A stretch of 64,000 nucleotides of DNA from Omphiscola glabra (Eukaryota > Mollusca > Gastropoda > Lymnaeidae), in assembly GCA_964017045.1 (NCBI GenBank), contig OZ024807.1, positions 6,870,481 through 6,934,480 on the forward strand, read 5' to 3'. The position numbers were made by a program, and so were the translations under genes. Positions within the stretch are counted from its first letter, which is position 1, and every line of letters starts with the position of its first letter. The notes under the pieces were generated by a model. The model was given only the letters and a program-made list of their open reading frames with translations, searched no databases and was not told the origin of the DNA. Positions 44,696 through 56,811 of this stretch are shown here, in pieces.

Positions 44696-46080
44696 GACGC
44701 TTTCACTCGTTTCTTGAAGACGGAATCTTATTATCGTATTTGACTCCTCACAATGTTGTCCGACGTTCGCCATCTTGTCCTCGCTGATTGGTTCATTCAT
44801 TTCCCGGGCATGCGCTGTTAAACGATCTGTGTTCGTGCCTATTGGTTGACCTACCGAGTCGGTTTATTTTAGTTTCCCCGGGCTCCGCTCTTCTGTCCCG
44901 AGTACGTTGACGTCACAGATGTAAAGCAAAATATACAATAATACGTGTATGGCGTTATTGTTACATGAGACTAAGCCTCTTAATGCATTTACATTTTTAT
45001 ATCTGTTGAACATTTTAAATTGTAAGTGTTCGTGAATGTGAAGACATGTATCTTTTTCTAGTGGGCATATATATATTTTTTTTTAATGCCAGCCGGTATT
45101 ATTTAGAAACCGATATGCCAGAAAAAATCTGTTTTTACGTATATGTTCTCTTGTGTACAAAAATAGATGAATACACAATGTAAGCGTTTACTTGGAAGTG
45201 TAAATCAACAGTTGACGCACAGAGCGAATAGACAACATCTCGTTGAAGCGGAAGGGACGTCATGTATCTGGAGAGAAGGAGTCATGTATCTGGAGAGAAG
45301 GAGTCATGTATCTGAAGAGAAGGAGTCACGTTTCAGCTGCAGTTTCTCAACTTTAAGTCAAGAATATGATGGGACCCCCGGTTGTATTGAGGTCACGGCA
45401 CGTCTCGCGAAATTTCGTAGATTCATCCGCAGATGATCTAAACCCCCATGATCGCGACCTCACTACTACTTACGTGATAATATTTTGCGCAGCCCTATTA
45501 TAGGTTGTTGTTGTTGTTGTTTTTGTTTTTTTGCGGGACTCTACCGTAGGTATTAGTATTAGGTTGACTTCTTCCTATTTTGCCAACAAACTGAAAGAGA
45601 GCTCACACAAATTCAAATGTCGCCAAAAATATTCCGAGACAAAGCGAGAAGTAAAAATAAAAGAGTCTTGTCAGCAAACAGCCTCGCTTCGATACAACAT
45701 CCGGCAGGTCGGCCATTTCTACCGCCGCCATGCTTGAAACCTCAACTACACATCTAAAAATAAAAAATAAAATAAAAAAATAAAACAACAAAAACCGCTC
45801 AATAGAATCAAAGATTTACCTTAAGGCATGGAATAAGTGCTCACCTGCATCGTTATTGTTGCATAATCAGCGTCTGCTTTATTTGATTAGACGCTCCACC
45901 CCCTCTCAATTTCAGCCACCCCGCCCAGCACTTGCTCGACTCGGGGGGGGGGGGGGGCAATGCGTTCTAATGTTAAATCCTATGTGTGTACGCCTTGTGA
46001 ATCATAATCAGTCTACGTGTTGTACGGCAATAAGAAACAACATTGTTTAAATAGAGTTGGTAGGGAGGAATGATTTTTGC
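44696..46080. other. no gene; minor 22-bp array
   Basis: Three units of CATGTATCTGGAGAGAAGGA plus GT at 45261-45325. G run at 45943. No exon is recognised. Confidence 0.5.
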
Positions 46081-46680
46081 TATAACCGTAGCTTCTTCCA
46101 AATGAAATTTGTTGAACAGATGTAACCGTAGCTTCTTCCAAATGAAATTTGTTGAACAGATATAACCGTAGCTTCTTCCAAATGAAATTTGTTGAACAGA
46201 TTTAACCGTAGCTTCTTCCAAATGAAATTTGTTGAACAGATATAACCGTAGCTTCTCCCAAATGAAATTTGTTGAACAGATATAACCGTAGCTTCCTCCA
46301 AATGAAATTTGTTGAACAGATATAACCGTAGCTTCTCCCAAATGAAATTTGTTGAACAGATATAACCGTAGCTTCTTCCAAATGAAATTTGTTGAACAGA
46401 TATAACCGTAGCTTCCTCCAAATGAAATTTGTTGAACAGATATAACCGTAGCTTCCTCCAAATGAAATTTGTTGAACAGATATAACCGTAGCTTCCTCCA
46501 AATGAAATTTGTTGAACAGATATAACCGTAGCTTCTTCCAAATGAAATTTGTTGAACAGATATAACCGTAGCTTCCTCCAAATGAAATTTGTTGAACAGA
46601 TATAACCGTAGCTTCTTCCAAATGAAATTTGTTGAACAGATATAACCGTAGCTTCCTCCAAATGAAATTTGTTGAACAGA
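46081..46680. repeat. 40-bp tandem array, exactly 15 copies
   Basis: Unit is TATAACCGTAGCTTCTTCCA plus AATGAAATTTGTTGAACAGA. There are no indels over 600 bp. Variation is confined mainly to CTTC(T/C)(T/C)CC. All minus frames lack stops, giving a spurious 289-codon frame. Confidence 0.98.
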
Positions 46681-47762
46681 GATTCTTTTTTTGAAAAGCT
46701 GTCTAAGAAATGGGAAAAAGAACGCTTCTATTTTTTTTTCTTCAATATTTCCGTTCGACAAACTCCAGTTCCAAAAAAACTTCCATTCGAAAAACACTCC
46801 TCTAGTACTAGTTTCAAATGTGTTCGAGGAAAAAAAGAACAAAAATTCGTATTTATTTCCGGATGTGGTCTATATCATCTACTTCCCCAAGTACCATAAC
46901 CCAAGAGCGATTATTTCAGAAGTTCCAAATTTTAAAAAAAAAATAAGAAAAAAACGAAAAAAAACCCAACTAAATATCCTTAATGTTGGAGTTTGATTCA
47001 TTAGTTAAATTTAAAACCAATGTGAAGTAATACAAAAGATAATTTAAAAAAGAAACAATTAAATAAACAAAACCCAACATAAATTATGTTCATTTTCTAT
47101 AATAAAGTATGTACATTAAAGATTCAACCATAAGGAAAATGTATCGTTAAAACTCCGAGATTCTTGAAAAATTAAATTTTGACTTTGTCCCCATTCGGTT
47201 TAGCTTCCGAATAAACTAATATAGTCCCATCGAAATCACGTGACATCATATTTTGGTTTAGAATGAATGAAACGGTTTGTGCACAAAATAGACTCTACTT
47301 GCCGCCGGATTAGGATTCGAATGCGCATCACCCGCTGCAGCACCGGTTCCGGTGTAGAGAGCCATAAGTTGTAATCATTGACCAATCGTAAAAGCTATAG
47401 TAAATGTAGTGTTAAACCCCAGACTGACCGTGGTTTCTGATCCGTGTGATGTGGGGGGGGGGGGGTTATTGCAATCTCGAGCCCCATAAAGACCTACTGC
47501 GTTCTCTTAAGACTGTAATCTCTGACCCAATCAAGATTGGCGCTGATTGTTGAACTGTCAACAGATGCGTACCTTTCACTAAATGCCACCTTTGGGGTGA
47601 AAATCCCCGAAATTGCAAACCGCTCCCTCCCACGCACCTATTACATAATGTCGGTTAGACATCCAAAAGAGTACGCCCGGTGCGGTCACCACGTTCGTTC
47701 TTCTCCCCTTCCCCAAAACGGTACGCCGCTTCCTGTCGCGATCGAGTATTAATTCCAACTAT
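46681..47762. other. no gene seen
   Basis: AT-rich with a G run at 47453. A segment near 47325-47380 has GGATTCGAATGCGC and could be tRNA-like, with weak support. Confidence 0.4.
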
Positions 47763-48002
47763 CCGGCTGTAATCTCTAGACCAAGGACGACCGGCTGTAA
47801 TCTCTAGACCAAGGACGACCGGCTGTAATCTCTAGACCAAGGACGACCGGCTGTAATCTCTAGACCAAGGACGACCGGCTGTAATCTCTAGACCAAGGAC
47901 GACCGGCTGTAATCTCTAGACCAAGGACGACCGGCTGTAATCTCTAGACCAAGGACGACCAGCTGTAATCTCTAGACCAAGGACGACCGGCTGTAATCTC
48001 AA
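47763..48002. repeat. 28-bp tandem array, ~8.5 copies
   Basis: Unit is CCGGCTGTAATCTCTAGACC plus AAGGACGA, nearly perfect. Confidence 0.97.
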
Positions 48003-48828
48003 ACCCCAACAAGACCGAATGCAACGTCCGACCCCGGGGCCACATTTACCGCAATCTCTAACAGAAAGCTCTATCTCCACAACTTGATCAACTACAAAGG
48101 TAATCGTCTCCATTTATCGGTTATTTCTCATTCACTTCCGCTCGTCATTTCTTTGAGTCTAGTCTCGGTGGAATTGGTTACCCTTGCAATTGAGGTGCCG
48201 AGGCGGTTCTCAATGTAACGATTCAGTGATATGTGGTGTTCCATAATTAGTCAAACATATTGCAGTTGTGTTTTAATTATACTTTGAGAACGATTCACAT
48301 TCCACAATGCACATTGTCTTTATATGATCATATAATAAGATATGATCTCAAGATTGTTGTTGCTGAAGATTTTTGTTTTGTTTTGTGTACTGCAATTTGT
48401 TGTTGCCACCCAAGCGAATACCTCGGGGAAAGGGTCGGTGTGTGCAAGAGGATTGGTTTTGACCGTGTGTTGGTGTTGCGGTCAGAATGGAAACACGTTC
48501 GTAATAGACTAGGACATTGATGTGAAAGGTGCATGTCAGCGATTGCAGGACAGAACACGTGTTCGTGTCTCTAGCTTTAGGAATATGACATATTATTTGT
48601 TTGTGTTCCAATGTTAAATTAGTTTCACATAGGTTGAAGGATAGACACAGTCAATGTGGTCAGGACATTCCTTCGTGGAGAATTATTTTAAAAAATGTTA
48701 GCGGAGTTAAGAACCACTGAAGTAGAAGTTAAATATTCCCTTGTGTCTTTGATAAAAAAAATGAAGCAGAAGGTACATATGTTATTGTGTCTGCGCGAGG
48801 CCCCGATAAATGTTTACGTTTACTTTTT
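48003..48828. other. no gene seen
   Basis: A tRNA-like stretch (about 48153-48215, GGTGGAATTGGTTA then GGCGGTTCTCAAT) is suggestive only. GTTAAGAACCACTG at 48706-48719 resembles a hAT end. Confidence 0.4.
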
Positions 48829-49065
48829 CTCGGGTCTGTATGAGAACCACTGAAGTATCGATCTCCTAGTGTCACTGTGAGGACCACTGAAATATAAAAT
48901 TTCATCGAATCTGTGTGAGGGCCACTGAAATAAAGACCTCCCCATTTCTGTGTGAGAGCCACTGTAGTAAAAAATATCATAGAGCATCTGTGAGAACCAC
49001 TGAAGTATAGATTTCCCGTGTCCATGTGAGAACCACTGAAGTATAGATCTTCTCGTGTCTGTCAT
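48829..49065. repeat. ~36-bp tandem array, ~7 copies
   Basis: Units contain GTGAGAACCACTGAAGTATA and a variable C/T tail. The core GAGAACCACTG equals the terminal sequence of SPIN-like hAT elements. Confidence 0.88.
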
Positions 49066-49194
49066 CGATCCCTCTCTTCTGCTCAATTGAACCAACAGTG
49101 TGAGAATGGACTCGAGGGTGGGATGGAGGAGGGGGGTGCGTGAGTAAAACTCCGTGTGGCGTCATGTTAGTTTGAATTATTTATTGGGTTGGTG

Positions 49195-49812
49195 ATGTAG
49201 AGCGGTGGTGGGAAGGGAAGATGGGGCGCTAACTGGCAATACAAGGGGGCGGAGTTGGGTAGAAGAGATACAGTGGTAGTACGTAGGTATGGGAGTTGTG
49301 GTGCTAACTGGCAATACAAAGGGGGCGGAGTTGGGTAGAAAAGATACAGTAGTAGTAGGTAGGTATGGGAGTTGTGGTGCTAACTGGCAATACAAAGGGG
49401 GCGGAGTTGGGTAGAAAAGATACAGTAGTAGTAGGTAGGTATGGGAGTTGTGGTGCTAACTGGCAATACAAAGGGGGCGGAGTTGGGTAGAAAAGATACA
49501 GTAGTAGTAGGTAGGTATGGGAGTTGGGTAGAAAAGATACAGTAGTAGTAGGTAGGTATGGGAGTTGGGTAGAAAAGATACAGTAGTAGTAGGTAGGTAT
49601 GGGAGTTGGGTAGAAAAGATACAGTAGTAGTAGGTAGGTATGGGAGTTGTGGTGCTAACTGGCAATACAAAGGGGGCGGAGTTGGGTAGAAAAGATACAG
49701 TAGTAGTAGGTAGGTATGGGAGTTGGGTAGAAAAGATACAGTAGTAGTAGGTAGGTATGGGAGTTGGGTAGAAAAGATACAGTAGTAGTAGGTAGGTATG
49801 GGAGTTGGGGTG
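49195..49812. repeat. composite tandem array (long and short units)
   Basis: Short unit: GGGAGTTGGGTAGAAAAGAT, ACAGTAGTAGTAGGTAGGTA, T. Long unit adds TGTGGTGCTAACTGGCAATA and CAAAGGGGGCG. Long units dominate the left, then three short, one long and three short, an ordered pattern. Confidence 0.95.
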
Positions 49813-50748
49813 ATGCTATGCTAGATGTTGAATTGTGTGGTAGCGATACAGACAGAGTTGGGTAACTTTGGGGTGCTATAAATGTAATGGTAGTGGATGG
49901 CGTGGGTTGTCAGTGATACGATGGTAGGGGTTGACGCTGGGTGTTAGTAAGACTATGTTAGGGGGAGGGGGAGTTGGGTGTCAGTGATACGATGGTTGGG
50001 GATGACGCTGGGCGTTAGTAAGACTATGTTAAGGGGAGGAGTTGGGTGGCAGTAATAGAATGTCAGTAAGGTGAATTTACGATGCTAGTCTTGTGATATA
50101 ATTGTAATGGTTGAGTTTGGTGCTTTGAGACAATGTTGGGTTGGGGGTGGGGGTTAGTGATACAATGGTGAAGAGAAGCGTTGGGGTTTTTTGGTGATAC
50201 AATGATGGTTTATAACTTTGAGCATCGGTGATACAATGATGGTTTGTAACTTTGGGGTGTTTGTGATGCAATGGTAGTGTTGTCTTTGGGTTTTGGAGAT
50301 ACTAGAGTGGGTGCGGATTTGGGGGTGTGTGTAACACAGTTGTGTCAGATGCAAATATACAACCTGAGATGGGTGTATACAAATGATCACGTTGAAACAT
50401 GTACATAATGCATCACTTAAAGCAGATCGATGTGATACACAGGGTGACTATGTCGTTGATAGACTAAAGAAAAAAAGTGAATGCCTCCAAGATTGTTCAG
50501 TAAATTATGAACGTGCATGGTTCTATTTTACCACATGACTGCACACGATGACTGCACGCTCCTCTGCACACACCATTCACCTTCCCTGCTGCAGAACACC
50601 ACGACGGCGATCCATAGCCATGCCAGTGTGGGTGAAGGTACTCATTACACCGCACCAGATGACAAACGACAGACGCGAGTCCTACTCAGGACGACGCCAG
50701 GATTTCCTCCGCACATTTCCAGGTGTTTCGTGTTCCGCTTCATTTCTG
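49813..50748. other. degenerate GT-rich tandem remnants, no gene
   Basis: Old copies of GATACGATGGT with GACGCTGGG and GTTAGTAAGACTATG to about 50300. At 50583-50640 a pyrimidine tract with CTGCAG precedes an open stretch, but no exon could be placed in frame with the Ig gene. Confidence 0.5.
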
Positions 50749-51046
50749 TTTCATAACCTACTAAAATACTTGCAGTTTCTTGGGTCTGGCAATTATGTTT
50801 CATAACCTACTGAAGTACTTGCAGTTTCTTGGGTCTGGCAATTCTGTTTCATAACCTACTGAAGTACTTGCAGTTTCTTGGGTCTGGCAATTCTGTTTTA
50901 TAACTTACTGAAATACTTGCAGTTTCTTGGGTCTGGCAATTCTGTTTTATAACTTACTGAAATACTTGCAGTTTCTTGGGTCTCGCAATTCTGTTTTATA
51001 ACCTACTGAACTACTTGCAGTTCCTTGGGTCTGGCACCATTTGTAT
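50749..51046. repeat. 49-bp tandem array, ~6 copies
   Basis: Unit is TTTCATAACCTACTGAAGTA, CTTGCAGTTTCTTGGGTCTG and GCAATTCTG. Same period as the large satellite but unrelated in sequence. Confidence 0.95.
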
Positions 51047-51853
51047 CACCGCGTATCTGTGCTTAAAGCATGTACTTATAAAACAGTTTCTCGAGGTGTT
51101 CAGATTTCTAGATAAAGGTTCAGCTTTTATTTCCTTTGTAGCTCTGCATTTCCTAATTTGGCCGTATGCTCTTGTCAAAACCAAAAGAGGACTTTTTAAA
51201 AATTAGTATATTTTTTTAAATTTTTGTTTTAAAAAGAAAATTAACACGAACCAGAGAATAGACATCCGGCCAAGGGAAGCGGAAACACGATACCTTGACA
51301 CGATACATTGACACGATACCTTGACACGATACCTTGACGCTTTTCATAGATTATGCAAATGAATGTGGACGTCAACAAGCAACAAAAAAATATTGGAGAG
51401 TTCGTTGTTTCCCTTGTCCCAGGTAATCGAAACCTGAATTTTGCATGGGTCATTACGTTCACGCCTCGTCCGATTGGATGAGCCAAACACGATGCCGATA
51501 TTTGGATCGAGTACGATACCGGAGATTTCGATCTTTGCATCACTTGTCACCGTTGACTGGAAGAGATCGAAGTGGTGTCGGTAAGGGAACAAACCAGTTT
51601 GACCGTGCGCTGTCTTTTCCTCTGCTTGCCCCGTCCGGTGTCCGGCCGACTTTTGGTTTAGTGGACGAATTTTTTGGAAACTCTTACCCTACTTTATCAT
51701 ATTTCTATGGCACAGTCGGGCCCCAAATATAAGGGATTGTATATGTATAAATGCGTGTTACTGAACAAAAAACAACAAAACAAGCGTAAAATATCGATGA
51801 TAAAAATTACCAAGTTTTGTTCTAATCGCTAACCGATGCGTCAAAGCGAGATG
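51047..51853. other. no gene; ~16-18-bp mini-array
   Basis: ACACGATACCTTG repeats at 51283-51332. GTGGACGTCAACAA and AATATTGGA (51367-51398) recur at 52230-52262. Confidence 0.5.
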
Positions 51854-52127
51854 TGAACATGTTAGCTAGATGTGAACATGTCAGCTAGATGTGAACATGT
51901 TAGCTAGATGTGAACATGTTAGCTAGATGTGAACATGTCAGCTAGATGTGAACATGTCAGCTAGATGTGAACATGTTAGCTAGATGTGAACATGTTAGCT
52001 AGATGTGAACATGTCAGCTAGATATGAACATGTCAGCCAGATGTGAACATGTCAGCTAGATGTGAACACGTCAGCTAGATGTGAACATTTTAGCTAGATG
52101 TGAACATGTCAGCTAGATGTGAACATG
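51854..52127. repeat. 19-bp tandem array, ~14 copies
   Basis: Unit AGCTAGATGTGAACATGTT, with GTT/GTC alternation. Confidence 0.97.
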
Positions 52128-52310
52128 TTTCTATTTGTTTTAATCAAGATATCCATTTTTATTTATTTTTTCGGAAGAGAAAAAAAAAACTGCAACACAA
52201 AAGAAAGTTTGCTACGTGTTTGTTTAAGGTGGACGTCAACAAACAACAAAACAAAACAAAATATTGGACAAGTATTACATGCTCCGAGATTACATTTATA
52301 TTTAGGCAAT

Positions 52311-52560
52311 GGCGTAGCTACGGCTAGAACCTGCTGAGGCCTGCCATATTTTTAGCCCCCCCCCTGCCCCCGAACTTTTGAGATGCACCACCATCTCCAT
52401 TCCCCGCCCCTAGGCTGGTATATAGGGACAGGTCGGCAACAACTCAACAAGCCCTAGAGCATCACAGTGCTTTCATATATTACTTTGAACTTAAAGCCCT
52501 CACCATCCCCCGTTTTTTTTTTTAAATGTTGTGCCTAGGGCCCCCCATATGGTCCCAATC
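52311..52560 (+). repeat. third copy of family R (degraded)
   Basis: Starts CAATGGCGTAGCTACGGCTA and ends in a GCCTAGGGCCCCCCATATGG-rich part. Related to 21411 and 22101. Confidence 0.45.
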
Positions 52561-52720
52561 CTGCACCCTCCATCAAATTCCAACTTATCACTCAAATTTC
52601 GAAATGAATAACTCAATGTAGATGTTAATAACTACGGAAGGATTCCGGAATTTCGGTCCGAAATGTGTGAACACGTTAAAAATTTCCACCGGTGCTTCGT
52701 TAGCATGAAATGCACGCCTT

Positions 52721-53082
52721 CGTCTACAGATGCATATTCCACTGACTCATCGTGTATCTATGTTTATGGGTTGCCTACAGATGTATATTCCACTGACTTA
52801 TCGTGTACCTAAGTTTATGGGTTGGCTACAGATGTATATTCCACTGACTTATCGTGTATCTAAGTTTATGGGTTGCCTACAGATGTATATTCCACTGACT
52901 TATCGTGTATCTAAGTTTATGGGTTGCCTACAGATGTATATTCCATTGACTTATCGTGTATCTAAGTTTATGGGTTGCCTACAGATGTATATTCCATTGA
53001 CCTATCGTGTATCTAAGTTTATGGTTTGCCTACAGATGCATATTCCACTGACATATCGTGTATTTAAGTTCATGGTTTGCCT
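52721..53082. repeat. 51-bp tandem array, ~7 copies
   Basis: Unit is CCTACAGATGTATATTCCAC, TGACTTATCGTGTATCTAAG and TTTATGGGTTG. The period is divisible by three, hence a 124-codon open frame. It abuts the LINE fragment. Confidence 0.95.
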
Positions 53083-53106
53083 TGAAGGCTGTTTAAATTC
53101 ATAACG

Positions 53107-53316
53107 TCCAGCTTCAACGCGATAGACAGCTACAGGGACCCCATCTGCCGGCATTGCACACTGGCCCCTGAATCGGTTGTCCACCTGTTAAACTCGTGCC
53201 CATGTGGATTAGATGTCGTGCGTCACAGCCCAAGCAGACGGGGCCCGTTTGTTAATTTATTATCTGGGGCCTTAAAGAGCGTAAAGCCAGGTCCCTACAA
53301 GAATGTGAATTTGTGA
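53107..53316 (+). pseudogene. non-LTR retrotransposon (LINE) ORF2 C-terminal fragment
   Basis: A frame ending at TGA 53314-53316 encodes SYRDPICRHCTLAPESVVHL and then LNSCPCG. The pattern C-x2-C, E-S-x-x-H-L-L, C-P is the zinc-knuckle-like tail found after the reverse transcriptase in CR1/Jockey/I-type LINEs. No RT core is present, so this is a 5'-truncated copy, the usual fate of LINE insertions; 53317-53560 may be its 3' UTR. The clade cannot be told. Confidence 0.7.
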
Positions 53317-54741
53317 GTGTTCTAAACGTCCAGTGTTTGGCTCGGCCATTTTGTTTAGACTTAGACAACTTTATTTGAGTTTGCTTCCTCTAACCTGCAA
53401 TTTGCAGCGACGGAACAACTCAAATCTCATAGTAATCGCACGAGAATGGAATATTCCAAGGCATGGGCGGATAATTCATTTGGACAAGGGCCACGATTGT
53501 GGGGGTGAAGGCTCGCCGGTGAGAGTGCAGTCCCCTTAAGGGCATTTACGTGTACTCTCCCATTCTCCCAGTCGGTGAGAGTGCCTATGCGTGTCTTCAG
53601 CGCTGAATATCGGAGAGTGGAAGTGTAGGGAGAAGTGTACTGATAGATCAGTACATGGCCGGAGGCACTCAGTGGGTTTGTGGGTTACGAGTTGGGGGGG
53701 GGGGGCGCTTCGTTAAAGGTTTAGAGGATTTTTAAAGAGATTTGATAGGATTTAATTTTGATAGTCTTTACAGAAATTTGTGTGACGACCTAACATAAAA
53801 ACGTGTAAATAACATTTGAAACATACAAGTATATTTATTTTAATATATATACATATATATACACACACAAAACTTGTGAACTGAAAAAAAGATTCGACCA
53901 AATTTTCGTTCGATCAAATTTCCGCCGATCAATTTTCCGTCGACGAATTTTTTTCAAACAAATTTCTGGATACGATATATATACATACATTTTATCCCCC
54001 TTTTTAAAACTCTTTTTATGACCGTCATATGGCTTAATGTAGAGACGCGATGACACGCCAATGTTTGTTTTTATATCATTTATATGTCACATAATAATTA
54101 TCTATGTATGTACGTATGGCTGTAACGCTGTGTTCGTTAGGCGAGCAAAATAAAATTCCCAGAAACAAGAACTAATTTGGGATTCTTCTAAAGTGCATTA
54201 CTTGCTTGCATGTTGCGTGTCAAGTAACTTTAGCAGATGGGAAGTTCACGCACTGTCGCCGTCATTTTTTAATCGGGTTATTTCTTGTAGATGTATAGAA
54301 ATGATAAAGAAACAAGTACAATCAGTTATGCTACAAGTCAAAGCAGATTTTTGTTTAAAACTAATTCAAAACAGCATGTTTAAGTTTAGTCTGCGTTCAT
54401 TTCTTATCCTTTGGCTCCATAGAGTGCTAGCCTACACTTATGCACAATCTTTCGTAGGAAATCAGTCAAACAAAGTAAGGTTAAGCCTGAAACGAACGTG
54501 TCGGCCGGAAGCCTTTTCAGCGAACAAACAGAAAAAAAATCGAATAAAATTTATAACATTATTTAAAATAGCACTTAGCTGAGAAGTAGTATCACAGAGA
54601 AGTGCAGAGTATTTCGTTGCGTAATGCATTTTACGGAATCTTAAATTATTTTCTGTTTTTTGAATGCGTTTAAACGCTTTTCAATGGGGTTTGTCTTTTT
54701 TTGGGTTTTAAAAAAAAATATATATTTTAATTGTATCTATC
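53317..54741. other. LINE 3' flank and repeat fragments
   Basis: 53885-53970 is an inverted relative of 31975-32045 (shared: CGATCAAATTTCCG, GATCAATTTTCCGTCGACGA). 54178-54275 is a partial repeat M copy (GTCAAGTAACTTTAGCAGAT). G run at 53694-53705. No gene is recognised. Confidence 0.6.
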
Positions 54742-54985
54742 TTTATGTGTCATCTCTTTATTTCTGTGTGTTGTCTCTCCATATCCTAGTGTTTTCTCTC
54801 TATCACTCTGTGTTATCTCTCCATCTCCTAGTGTTTTCTCTCTATCTCTCTGTGTTATCTCTCCATCTCCTAGTGTTTTCTCTCTATCTCTCTGTGTTAT
54901 CTCTCCACCTCCTAGTGTTTTCTCTCTATCTCTCTGTGTTATCTCTCCATCTCCTAGTGTTTTCTCTCTATCCCTGTGTCATCTC
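54742..54985. repeat. 42-bp tandem array, ~5-6 copies
   Basis: Unit is TCTCTGTGTTATCTCTCCAT, CTCCTAGTGTTTTCTCTCTA and TC. Confidence 0.95.
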
Positions 54986-55298
54986 TCTATCCGTTATTGC
55001 ATGCCTCCCCCCCCCCCCACCCCCCTTTCATTATATAACTAGAACCAACCCTCCAAACATTGTTGGCGTCGATGCTGGACAAAATATGCATTCAAGTCGG
55101 GAGCCTTTACAAGTAATCCCTATCACTGCTTACTTCATGGAATTCTATTCTGCGCGCCTATTGAACACGACGTCACAGCCCTTACACACATGAACCCCTG
55201 AGGGAAGCTTTAGATCTATTTGCGATCTGTTGATTATAGTTCTCGTTGAGTTCCTGATGCAATTGGTCTTGTCGTTAGTAAGGAATATTCTTCTAGAG

Positions 55299-55468
55299 CA
55301 GTGGTTCTCAACCTCCCTAATGCCTCGACCCTTTAATACGGTTCCTCGTGTTGTGGCGACCCCCCCCCCCCCAGCCACACAATTATTTTCGTTGCTACGA
55401 AATAACTGTAGACTATATGTGTTTTCAGATGGTCTTAAACGACCCATGAGAAAAGTTGAGAACCGCTG
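55299..55468 (-). mobile_element. SPIN-like non-autonomous hAT (170 bp)
   Basis: Ends CAGTGGTTCTCAACCTCCC and GTTGAGAACCGCTG. Flanks TTCTAGAG/TTATAGAG (7 of 8) fit a hAT duplication. The interior shares TAATGC(C)TCGACCCTTTAATAC and GTTGTGGCGACC with the other copies. Confidence 0.88.
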
Positions 55469-55740
55469 TTATAGAGTTATTTTTGAGTATAATCAAATGT
55501 TTTTTTAGCTAATTTTAAAGTAAAGAAATGAAAATTTAAAAAAAAAAATGAATGAAGGAATTGAATATTGGATTGATCGAAGTCAAATGAGATGATATGA
55601 CCTCTGACCCCTAAGGCCGGAGTTGTAGCTTTAACAAGACGGATGGGGCCATTGCGTGTTAAACCCGGGGTTAAAGGTCAATCGTTTCCAGTGCGTTTGA
55701 CTCGTGCACATTGCAAGTTCGCCCCCGTGAGCGTTACCGT
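55469..55740. other. no gene seen
   Basis: AT-rich, then a unique transition into the 33-bp array. Confidence 0.5.
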
Positions 55741-56811
55741 ACCGGCATCGCATAGGGTCACTCTATCAACCGTACCGTCTTCACAATGGGTCACTCTATC
55801 AACCGTACCGGCATCGCAACGGGTCACTCTATCAACCATACCGGCATCGCAATGGGTCACTCTATCAACCGTACCAGCATCGCATTGGGTCACTATATCA
55901 ACCGTACCAGCATCGCATTGGGTCACGATATCAACCATACCGGCATCGCAAATGGTCATTCTATCAACCGTGCATGCATCGCATTGGGTCAATCTATCAA
56001 CCGTACGAGCATAGCATTGGGTCACTCTATCAACCGTACCAGCATCGCATTGGGTCACCCTATCAACCATAACGGCATCGCATTGGGTCACTCTATCAAC
56101 CTTACCGGCATCGCATTGGGTCAGTCTATCAACAATACCGGCATCGCAATGGGTCAGTCTATCAACAATACCGGCATCGCAATGGGTCACTCTATCAACC
56201 GTACCAGCATCGCATTGGTCACTCTATCAACCGTACCAGCATCGCATTGGGTCACTCTATCAACCTTACCGGCATCGCATTGGGTCACTCTATCAACCGT
56301 ACCAGAATCGCATTGGGTCACTCTATCAACCTTACCGGCATCGCATTGGGTCACTTTATCAACCGTACCAGCATCGCATTGGGTCACTCTATCAACCTTA
56401 CCGGCATCGCATTTGGTCACTCTATCAACCGTACCAGCATCGCATTGGGTCACTCTATCAACCGTACCAGCATCGTATTGGGTCACTCTATCAACCGTAC
56501 CGGCATCGCATTTGGTCACTCTATCAACCGTACCAGCATCGCATTGGGTCACTCTATCAACCGTACCGGCATCGCATTTGGTCACTCTATCAACCGTACC
56601 AGCATCGCATTGGGTCACTCTATCAACCTTACCGGCATCGCATTTGGTCACTCTATCAACCGTACCAGCATCGCATTGGGTCACTCTATCAACCGTACCA
56701 GCATCGCATTGGGTCACTCTATCAACCGTACCGGCATCGCATTTGGTCACTCTATCAACCGTACCAGCATCGCATTGGGTCACTCTATCAACCGCACCGG
56801 CATCGCATTGG
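55741..56811. repeat. 33-bp tandem array, ~32 copies
   Basis: Unit is GGTCACTCTATCAACCGTAC plus CAGCATCGCATTG. Variants CCGGCATC and CCTTACC alternate. A period divisible by three leaves both strands open (350 codons on +, 234 and 170 on -). The encoded 11-residue repeats resemble no protein family I know, and one-base deletions shift the frame, so I treat it as non-coding. Confidence 0.95.

Noticed and set aside
45973..46842. 289-codon minus frame
   Set aside because: Produced by the 40-bp array, whose unit lacks stops in all minus frames. Three overlapping frames encode the same permuted repeats.
50583..50735. Candidate next exon of the Ig gene (pyrimidine tract + CTGCAG at 50594)
   Set aside because: The required phase 1 entry hits an early stop, and other phases give no Ig-like sequence.
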